From JAZGHN01 sp964496725 (GTDB lineage: Bacteria > Chloroflexota > Dehalococcoidia > Dehalococcoidales > E44-bin46): a DNA stretch of 13,599 bases. Shown here in pieces: positions 1-5,319 of the stretch. Where the stretch lies: NCBI GenBank assembly GCA_964496725.1, contig CAZCAS010000026.1, positions 1-13,599 of the forward strand, given 5' to 3'. Numbering within the stretch: the first letter of the stretch is position 1; each line of letters starts with the position of its first letter. The notes under the pieces are model-generated. The model ran no database searches and was not told the DNA's origin. It saw nothing but the letters and a program-made list of their open reading frames with translations. Made by a program: the position numbers and the translations under genes.

Positions 1-118
1 TGTGCGTTCACCTGCCTTTGTTAGATTTGCCCTAGCACTCTAACCAGTGGCTAGGACATATTCTTTACTCTCAAGGCTAGGCTATCGCCAGCTTTGACTT
101 TGATATTCGGTTGTTAAG

Positions 119-180
119 GTTCAATTGTTTTCAGCTTCATTATTGAACAAAAGACAATAAAGTTCATTAAAAGAATGAAC
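119..180. repeat. Pair of AT-rich inverted repeats (GTTCAAT / GTTCATT)
   Basis: GTTCAAT at 119-125 is mirrored by ATTGAAC at 142-148, and GTTCATT at 162-168 by AATGAAC at 174-180. The GTTCA core therefore occurs four times in alternating orientation within 62 bases. The stretch 1-210 is AT-rich and I see no gene in it. Its position beyond the end of the recombinase unit would suit protein-binding sites or an attachment region, but no core crossover site is visible. Confidence 0.4.
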
Positions 181-210
181 CTATATTTTCATGATAGGAA
201 CTGAGGAATA

Positions 211-254
211 GAAAAGGGGCAATCCTGACGGATTAAAGCCTGTGGCTTGCCCCT
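211..254 (-). terminator. Intrinsic terminator of the leftward recombinase unit
   Basis: Read on the minus strand, an 8-bp stem (AGGGGCAA at 254-247 pairing with TTGCCCCT at 222-215) is followed by a T-rich run, TTTCTATT. A smaller hairpin, AAGCC-TGT-GGCTT at 236-248, lies within it and offers an alternative pairing. It starts 22 bases after the stop codon of the 276-788 gene, which is the expected place for a terminator. Confidence 0.6.
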
Positions 255-275
255 CTGTGTAAAGCCCGCCAGCCT

Positions 276-788
276 CTAGCTTACCCCGTAGAGGGCAAGG
301 TGAGGATTTGACCAAGCGGCATCGCCAGCCTCTCGTCCCGCTTTGGTCAGGCGGAAATACCTTCGGGGTGGCCCCGCCGGGTAGTGGTCTTGAAAGGCTG
401 ACGCCTCTTCCCTGCCGGCAAACTCCACCCAGCCCAGTCTCTGAAGGTTTGAGAAGTAGACGACAAAGGAATGGTAGCGGCAGCTGGAAGCCTTATACGG
501 GGTGTGAGTCAAGTATGTTTCAGTCAGTCCCTCGATCCTGTCAGGGTCGATGGCACGCTTTTCACGTTTTGCCTGCTGCTCCTCCCGCCTGGTAGCTCCA
601 TCCGAGGCGATGGCTTTGAGAAGGGCTGTCTTGTAGTGATAGAAGATATCGGCTTGGCATGCGCCAATATCCGGGTCTATCCTGGGTGAACCATTAGGGC
701 CGTGGCCTGAGAGAAATTCCCGGATAAACCAGCCGCAGCCGAAGGGACGGAGGAAGCCACCGCGCTGGGGTCTTAGTGGCAGCGTCAT
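276..788 (-). CDS. Winged-helix-like protein encoded with the recombinase
   Basis: This 170-residue protein belongs to no family I can name. Its C-terminal half (about residues 105-155) reads like a winged-helix domain. A helix containing YHSFVVYFSNLQRLGWVE is followed by a charged hairpin and then YFRLTKAGREA, the recognisable 'wing plus last helix' pattern of PadR/MarR-like DNA-binding folds. The middle (residues 58-85) is very charged and probably helical. There is no signal peptide or membrane segment. The start is well fixed: its ATG overlaps the recombinase stop as ATGA, and a GAGGTGA ribosome-binding site lies at 792-798. Such coupling points to joint expression with the recombinase, perhaps as an accessory or directionality factor or a regulator; that role is inference. 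Confidence 0.7.
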   Translation of the reverse strand: MTLPLRPQRGGFLRPFGCGWFIREFLSGHGPNGSPRIDPDIGACQADIFYHYKTALLKAIASDGATRREEQQAKREKRAIDPDRIEGLTETYLTHTPYKASSCRYHSFVVYFSNLQRLGWVEFAGREEASAFQDHYPAGPPRRYFRLTKAGREAGDAAWSNPHLALYGVS

Positions 789-1474
789 GACTCACCTCTC
801 GCCCAGAGTCGCTGAAACCACTCTCTATGCTCCTCGCCAGCTACCTTCCTATATCTGGCCGTGGTATTGAAGCTCATGTGTCCGAGGTGTTCCTGGAGGA
901 GTCTAAGACCATCGCCGGAGTCGTCGAGTTTCACAGCATGAACGGCAAAAGCGTCTCGAAGCCGGTGAGGACTGACTCCGCGTACCTTGCCTGTCTCAGG
1001 GTTAATCAGATCCGGCAGCCCAGCCTTCTGAGCACACTGTCTTACTACCTGCCAAGCCCTATGTCGGTTGATGCCGAAGATGAACGCCTTGCCATCTCGG
1101 TAAACCGGCCCGCCCCAGCGGATATAATCTTCCAGCATTCGCAGGGTGTCATCATCGATGGGCAACGTTCTCAGCCGGCGGTGCTCTTTTTGTTGGGCTA
1201 TCGCTGTCTCCACCCTCGCTCCGCAACCAGGGCAGAAGCTATGACTCTTGCCTAATCTAGCCTTGCAACCAGGGCAGGTGAGATTCAATCGCGTCTTGAG
1301 ATGCTGTATTGTTATAGTGTGCTTTTCGAGGTCTATGTCCTGTACGGTGAGTGCCAGAGCTTCCGATACCCGACAGCCCAGGCGTGAAAGAAGCCTTATG
1401 AGCAGTCGGTCCCGCAGATTGCTGGCCGCTTCTTCCAACAGCTTCGTCTCTTCCGTGTCAAGATAGGTCTTCAT
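785..1474 (-). CDS. Short tyrosine recombinase with internal zinc ribbon
   Basis: Site-specific recombinase/integrase of the phage-integrase family, 229 residues from the start chosen here. All six catalytic positions are visible: Arg35 (GCRVSE), Lys60 (HLKTR), His170 and Arg173 (SPHRLRDAF), His199 (LGHMS) and the nucleophile Tyr208 (TTARYRKV). Between the Lys strand and the next helix sits a four-cysteine zinc ribbon with two CPGC knuckles (Cys67, 70, 81, 84). The frame stays open back to 1720. I chose the ATG at 1474 because GGGAAG lies just upstream, because the extension does not resemble a core-binding domain, and because another plausible ORF occupies the same DNA. The protein then has essentially only the catalytic domain and lacks the usual N-terminal SAM-like arm. 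It probably mobilises or resolves a genomic island. Confidence 0.85.
   Translation of the reverse strand: MKTYLDTEETKLLEEAASNLRDRLLIRLLSRLGCRVSEALALTVQDIDLEKHTITIQHLKTRLNLTCPGCKARLGKSHSFCPGCGARVETAIAQQKEHRRLRTLPIDDDTLRMLEDYIRWGGPVYRDGKAFIFGINRHRAWQVVRQCAQKAGLPDLINPETGKVRGVSPHRLRDAFAVHAVKLDDSGDGLRLLQEHLGHMSFNTTARYRKVAGEEHREWFQRLWARGES
792..798 (-). promoter_or_regulatory. Ribosome-binding site fixing the 276-788 start
   Basis: GAGGTGA on the minus strand lies inside the last codons of the recombinase, three bases before the ATG at 788. With the ATGA stop/start overlap it supports translational coupling of the two genes. Confidence 0.6.
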
Positions 1475-1547
1475 AGTTTCTTCCCAGCATTTACTTTCGC
1501 TTTCTCCAGGCTCAATCCCCGTAAGCTCGATTCCCAGATCCAGCCGT

Positions 1548-1835
1548 CTAAGAGGGGAACTTGACCATCGTATCGCTCCGACTTTGTTTTCTCTCCTGGC
1601 GTCGCTCCCTTTTTGGGAGATGTTCCAGTTCAGGCTGTGCCTCTGACCCTTTGCTCGACTGGTGTGATCCACCCTCTTCTCGGTCAAGGTCAGTTGCAAT
1701 CTCAGCCAAGATATCGCCAAGGCGGTGAAATGCGCGCTCTATGCGACGTTCCTCCTCGCCAGGCGGCCGCTTTGCTCCGTGATTATCGTCGGGCTTCACT
1801 GACAGCGCTTTGCTATGTGGCGATGGCTTCCCCAT
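1548..1835 (-). CDS. Small charged protein upstream of the recombinase
   Basis: A 95-residue ORF of unknown function, 73 bases upstream of the recombinase start and read in the same direction. It is rich in Lys, Arg, Glu and Asp. Residues 28-52 (EERRIERAFHRLGDILAEIA and following) look amphipathic and helical. The C-terminal 25 residues are highly basic. It has no cysteines, signal peptide or membrane segment. The ribosome-binding site is poor: a GAGGGGAAG sequence lies about 14 bases upstream of the ATG, farther than usual. It overlaps the possible N-terminal extension of the recombinase frame, and I judge this frame the more protein-like of the two. It could still be a non-coding open frame. 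Confidence 0.4.
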   Translation of the reverse strand: MGKPSPHSKALSVKPDDNHGAKRPPGEEERRIERAFHRLGDILAEIATDLDREEGGSHQSSKGSEAQPELEHLPKRERRQERKQSRSDTMVKFPS

Positions 1836-1879
1836 TCTTAAGCTATGCTTCCCCTCTCGCCTCCCCTCGCTTGCAAAAC

Positions 1880-1913
1880 AAAGGGGGCTGACTTAAACTG
1901 TCAGCCCCCTTTT
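1880..1913. terminator. Strong bidirectional intrinsic terminator
   Basis: A perfect 13-bp stem (AAAGGGGGCTGAC at 1880-1892 with GTCAGCCCCCTTT at 1900-1912) encloses a 7-base loop. On the + strand it runs into TTTTAATT; on the minus strand it is followed by TTTGTTTT. It lies upstream of the leftward recombinase unit and downstream of the minus-strand ORF at 2095-2316, so it most likely stops leftward transcripts from the right. Confidence 0.75.
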
Positions 1914-2094
1914 AATTATCACCCCCGTTACCGTCTACATTCCGCGGAACGGGCGACCGGCTCAATATTCAGTTACTCAAATCATAATTCAGAAGCAGAG
2001 GAATGTCAACCCATAAGCTTAATAGTTCTCTTACAGCTCTAAACCCCTGCCGCAACAGATAACTGAACAGAAGTTGCCGGTGATATTGTGTCCA
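1914..2094. other. Intergenic stretch without a recognisable gene
   Basis: I see no convincing coding frame here. A palindrome TTCCGCGGAA lies at 1940-1949 inside a looser pair, CCCGTT (1924-1929) and AACGGG (1948-1953). These could fold as a small structure, but nothing identifies them with a known element. Confidence 0.3.
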
Positions 2095-2316
2095 TTATGT
2101 CTTGTTGTAGTATTCGTCCTTTGCTGAGAGCGATGCTCGCCTCACGGATTCATGGGAGACACCGTATTTCTTAGCTAGGTTACGCAAGCTTTTGGCCTTG
2201 CGTCGCTCAACAAGCTCAGGCCAAACTGAGGGCGGGAGTTTATGCCTGCTTCTAAAGGGAAGCCGGGCGATGACAGGGAAAAGGCCAATTTCCAAATATT
2301 GAGGATATGAACTCAA
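2095..2316 (-). CDS. Helix-turn-helix ORF, probably a gene fragment
   Basis: A 73-residue frame whose second half (about residues 28-63) reads as a resolvase/transposase-type helix-turn-helix. LPPSVWPELVE forms a first helix, and SLRNLAKKYGVSHESVRRA gives the classic helix-turn-helix spacing with an Ala-x-x-x-Gly-Val-Ser core. The only usable starts are non-ATG; a TTG at 2316 follows GAGGGG by three bases. The first 27 residues resemble no domain. The frame ends shortly after the HTH, so this may be the DNA-binding remnant of a larger recombinase or regulator. It is bounded on the left by the terminator at 1880-1913. The function, and even expression, are uncertain. Confidence 0.4.
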   Translation of the reverse strand: MSSYPQYLEIGLFPVIARLPFRSRHKLPPSVWPELVERRKAKSLRNLAKKYGVSHESVRRASLSAKDEYYNKT

Positions 2317-2561
2317 ATCCCCTCGGGGTCGCTTGCGAATCCACTCTTAGAACCTTTTACAATTCACAGAATCAGTAAAACCGCGGACAAATATTACCCT
2401 TACAGTTGCCGACATAATTGAAACGCCATGGCGTAGTACCAATAGCCACTTAGGGCTATCTTTCCCCTACATAAAGCGTACGCTATTTTGCGCTTGTCAA
2501 GCATGAGATGGCGAGATAATGTAAGGGCAGGGATAGATGGAAAGCAGACATGGCACCTTTA
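2317..2561. other. Gene-free upstream region with palindromes
   Basis: No credible gene lies between the HTH ORF and the pathway promoter. The stretch holds a perfect 12-bp palindrome ACGCCATGGCGT (2423-2434), a 6-bp hairpin ATAGCC/GGCTAT (2442-2447 with 2454-2459), and a 10-bp palindrome AGCGTACGCT (2475-2484). TTGCGCT at 2488-2494 is repeated at 2579-2585 within the promoter. These may be regulator-binding sites for the downstream operon. I see no tRNA cloverleaf or known riboswitch consensus. Confidence 0.4.
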
Positions 2562-2590
2562 TTGACTTTTCACTCCCCTTGCGCTAAATT
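2562..2590 (+). promoter_or_regulatory. Sigma-70-type promoter of the pathway operon, with overlapping inverted repeat
   Basis: TTGACT (2562-2567) matches the -35 consensus at five of six positions. After exactly 17 bases comes TAAATT (2585-2590), matching -10 at four of six. An inverted repeat CGCTA-aattata-TAGCG (2582-2586 with 2594-2598) covers the -10 box and probable start site near 2597, the expected layout for a repressor operator. Related palindromic sequence AGCGTACGCT lies about 105 bases upstream. Confidence 0.55.
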
Positions 2591-2599
2591 ATATAGCGT

Positions 2600-2662
2600 A
2601 AAGCCTTGGGCAACAGGCTTTTCTTAAAGCTGAGGGCTTTCCCTCTAAAACCTCAGCTTTAA
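2600..2662 (+). promoter_or_regulatory. Two-hairpin 5' leader, attenuator-like
   Basis: Hairpin 1 is AAAGCCT-(8)-AGGCTTT (2600-2606 with 2615-2621) followed by TCTT. Hairpin 2 is a perfect 12-bp stem, TTAAAGCTGAGG with CCTCAGCTTTAA (2624-2635 with 2651-2662). Competing pairings exist: GAGGG-CTTT-CCCTC at 2632-2645, and AAAGCC 2600-2605 with GGCTTT 2635-2640. If transcription begins near 2597, the leader is nearly all structure and ends 21 bases before the first ATG. It could be an attenuator, a stability element or a protein-binding RNA. It does not match a riboswitch class I know. Confidence 0.5.
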
Positions 2663-2683
2663 CTATGTAAAATAAACATTCCG

Positions 2684-3472
2684 ATGAAGATCGCAATCAG
2701 CGGCAAGGGTGGAGTAGGGAAAACCGTATTAGCCTCTTTCCTATCTGGGATATTTGCTGAGTCCGGTTATTCCGTCATCGCTATAGATGCTGACCCTGAT
2801 GCCAATCTGGCAGCCACTCTCGGCTTTCCCCATGCTGACAGGATAACCCCCATATCGGAGATGCGCGCTCTTATCGAGGAAAGAACCGGGGCAAAGCCCG
2901 GACAAACCGCTTCTTTCTTTAAATTAAGCCCTAAGGTCGATGACTTGCCAGAAAATTATTCCCAAGAATATAAGGGAATAAAACTAATGGTGATGGGACG
3001 GATCAAACAGGGCGGAGCCGGCTGCTATTGTCCTGAAAACGCCCTGTTACAAGCCCTGCTCGCCCACCTGCTCCTATCCCGAAATGAGGTAGTTATTTTG
3101 GACATGGAGGCCGGCATAGAACATCTGGGACGGGCAACAGCCAGGGCGGTAGATAAACTGCTCATAGTAGTAGAACCAGGCAGAAGAAGCATGGAAACCG
3201 CCCTGAAAATCGCCCAATTGGCAAAGGACATAGGCTTGCACAACATTGCTATAGTAGGAAACAAGATTCAGAACCAATCTGAGAAGGATTTCCTAATTTC
3301 TAACCTCCCGGGCTTTGAATTCATCGGCTTTATTCCCTATGACCAAGCACTGATAGATGCCGACCTAGCCAATCTCCCCCTCATTGACTCCAGCCAAAAG
3401 ATTGCTAACGAGGTAAGGAATATCTATCAAGCTTTATTACATAGTGCTCAAGCACCAACTACTGTAAAATGA
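2684..3472 (+). CDS. cooC: CooC-type nickel-insertion ATPase
   Basis: A 262-residue cytosolic P-loop ATPase of the MinD/SIMIBI class that serves maturation of CO dehydrogenase. A deviant Walker A, GKGGVGKT, occupies residues 7-14. The switch region IDADPDANL (residues 34-42) follows, and a Walker B-like stretch ending in ILDMEAGIEHLGR lies near residues 138-150. Cys114-Tyr-Cys116 is the CXC motif that in characterised CooC binds metal at the dimer interface. The length is usual for the family. The ATG at 2684 is fixed by the adjacent Walker A motif, yet no Shine-Dalgarno sequence precedes it; the upstream bases are AT-rich. It is the first gene after the promoter and hairpin leader, 47 bases before fhs. 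Nickel delivery to AcsA or AcsB is inferred from family and context. Confidence 0.9.
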   Translation: MKIAISGKGGVGKTVLASFLSGIFAESGYSVIAIDADPDANLAATLGFPHADRITPISEMRALIEERTGAKPGQTASFFKLSPKVDDLPENYSQEYKGIKLMVMGRIKQGGAGCYCPENALLQALLAHLLLSRNEVVILDMEAGIEHLGRATARAVDKLLIVVEPGRRSMETALKIAQLAKDIGLHNIAIVGNKIQNQSEKDFLISNLPGFEFIGFIPYDQALIDADLANLPLIDSSQKIANEVRNIYQALLHSAQAPTTVK

Positions 3473-3519
3473 AAGGACTCTGAACGGGGAATCTCCCCCA
3501 AATCGAGAAGGAGGTTTTT

Positions 3520-5283
3520 ATGGCTTACGACGCAGTAAAAATGAAGGACTGGCAGATTTCAGAAGCTGCCGAGGAGAACATGCCCACTCCCGACGAGTGG
3601 CGAGAGAAACTGGGCTTGGAAAAAGATGAGGTCATTCCTTACGGGAGACTAAATAGACTCGATTTTCTGAAAATCATAGACCGCCTCAAGGACAGGCCCG
3701 ACGGAAAATACATTGAGGTTACCGCGATAACCCCCACCCCATTGGGTGAGGGAAAAAGCACCACTGCCTGTGGGCTTATGGAAGGCTTGGGCAAGAGAGG
3801 ATTGAATGTTGGCGGTGCTCTTCGCCAGCCTTCAGGCGGTCCCACCATGAACATCAAGGGAACCGCTGCCGGCGGTGGCAACGCTCTGCTCATCCCCCTA
3901 ACCGAGTTCTCCATGGGGCTCACCGGCGACATCAACGATATCATGAACGCCCACAACCTAGCCATGGTAGCCCTTACCTCCAGAATGCAACACGAACGAA
4001 ACTATGATGATGAACAGTTGGCGCAACTCACCAGGATGCGACGCCTCAATGTTGACCCCACCAAAGTGGAGATGGGCTGGATTATGGACTTCTGCGCGCA
4101 GAGCCTGCGCAACATCGTTATCGGCCTCGGTGGCCGCATGGATGGCTTCACCATGCAGTCCAAATTCGGTATCGCCGTGAGCTCCGAGCTAATGGCTATG
4201 TTATCCATCGTCACAGATTTAGCTGACCTGCGGAAAAGAATGGACGAAATCACTGTGGCCTACGATAAGAAAGGCAATACTATTACCACCGGTGATTTGG
4301 AAGTGGGCGGTGCCATGACCGCCTGGATGCGCAACACCATCAACCCCACCCTCTGCTGTACAGTAGAATACCAACCCTGTATGGTTCATGCCGGGCCATT
4401 CGCCAACATCGCCGTCGGACAGTCCTCCATAATCGCCGACCGCGTCGGTCTGAAGATGTTTGACTATCATGTCACCGAGAGCGGCTTCGCTGCCGATATC
4501 GGCTTCGAGAAGTTCTGGAATGTAAAGTGCCGCTATAGTGGCCTCAAACCACATGTCTCAGTGCTCACCGCCACCATCCGAGCGCTGAAGATGCACGGCG
4601 GCGGGCCTAAGGTAGTAGCCGGCCTGCCACTGCCCCAATCCTACACCAAAGAAGACCTCGGACTCCTAGAGAAAGGCCTGGCCAATATGGTGCACCTCAT
4701 CGGTGTCATCAGAAAGTCAGGCATCAAGCCGGTGGTGTGCATCAACTGCTTCCACACTGATACCAAAGCGGAGATTGCCATGGTGAGAAAAGCCGCCGAG
4801 GAAGCTGGGGCACGCTGTGCCGTATCCACACACTGGGCTGACGGTGGCGATGGCGCCCTGGAGCTGGCTGACGTCGTCAAGGAAGCCTGTGAAGATACGA
4901 ACGATTTCAAATTCCTCTACCCCATGGAAATGAAACTGCGAGAGCGGGTGGAGAATATCGCCAAAGTGGTTTATGGCGCTGACGGTGTATCCTGGACTCC
5001 TGAGGCTGAGGCTAAGGCTAAGAAGTTCGAATCCGATTCCAAATTTGATGAATACGCTACCATGATGGTGAAGACACACCTCTCCCTTACCCACGACCCG
5101 ACCCTAAAGGGCGTACCTAAAGGATGGACTCTGCCCATTCGTGATGTCTTAATCTACTCTGGCGCCAAGTTCCTCTGTCCCTGCGCAGGCGCCATCAGCC
5201 TGATGCCAGGAACTTCATCGGATCCTGCGTTCAGGAAAGTAGATGTGGATGTGGATACAGGCAAGGTCATGGGGCTATTTTAA
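3520..5283 (+). CDS. fhs: Formate-tetrahydrofolate ligase (long form)
   Basis: Catalyses ATP-dependent formylation of tetrahydrofolate, the entry step of the methyl branch. At 587 residues it is longer than typical bacterial enzymes (about 557). The P-loop TPLGEGKST is at residues 73-81. The formyl-phosphate loop reads LRQPSGGP (residues 101-108, with Arg102). The first family signature is altered to NIKGTAAGGGN (111-121), where most members have GG and a final Tyr. The second signature, TATIRALKMHGG, is intact near residues 350-361, and the C-terminus ends in the familiar GKVMGLF. From memory, the RQPS loop, VHAGPFANIA and NVKCRYSGLKPHV resemble the ligase domain of eukaryotic C1-THF synthase more than the Moorella enzyme. 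A strong AAGGAGG (3508-3514) fixes the start. Confidence 0.95.
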   Translation: MAYDAVKMKDWQISEAAEENMPTPDEWREKLGLEKDEVIPYGRLNRLDFLKIIDRLKDRPDGKYIEVTAITPTPLGEGKSTTACGLMEGLGKRGLNVGGALRQPSGGPTMNIKGTAAGGGNALLIPLTEFSMGLTGDINDIMNAHNLAMVALTSRMQHERNYDDEQLAQLTRMRRLNVDPTKVEMGWIMDFCAQSLRNIVIGLGGRMDGFTMQSKFGIAVSSELMAMLSIVTDLADLRKRMDEITVAYDKKGNTITTGDLEVGGAMTAWMRNTINPTLCCTVEYQPCMVHAGPFANIAVGQSSIIADRVGLKMFDYHVTESGFAADIGFEKFWNVKCRYSGLKPHVSVLTATIRALKMHGGGPKVVAGLPLPQSYTKEDLGLLEKGLANMVHLIGVIRKSGIKPVVCINCFHTDTKAEIAMVRKAAEEAGARCAVSTHWADGGDGALELADVVKEACEDTNDFKFLYPMEMKLRERVENIAKVVYGADGVSWTPEAEAKAKKFESDSKFDEYATMMVKTHLSLTHDPTLKGVPKGWTLPIRDVLIYSGAKFLCPCAGAISLMPGTSSDPAFRKVDVDVDTGKVMGLF

Positions 5284-5319
5284 TATTTAATCAGTGGCAC
5301 CTGAGAGCAAGGGGGTTAG

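Noticed and set aside
827..1255. Plus-strand open frame of 142 codons opposite the recombinase
   Set aside because: It lies wholly antisense to a gene with all catalytic motifs and has no domain features or ribosome-binding site.
1475..1720. N-terminal extension of the tyrosine recombinase (open frame back to 1720)
   Set aside because: It does not resemble a core-binding domain, it overlaps a more protein-like small ORF, and the ATG at 1474 has a reasonable ribosome site.
2300..2350. A tRNA or tRNA 3' fragment (sequence like a T-loop plus acceptor strand, CTCAAATCCCCTCGGGG)
   Set aside because: The left side of the T-stem does not pair and no cloverleaf arms are found upstream. At most it is a tRNA-derived remnant, and I found no second copy to make it an attachment site.
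2384..2683. Cobalamin or tetrahydrofolate riboswitch upstream of the operon
   Set aside because: The pathway makes these attractive, but I see neither the B12-box nor the THF-riboswitch conserved segments; only simple hairpins are evident.
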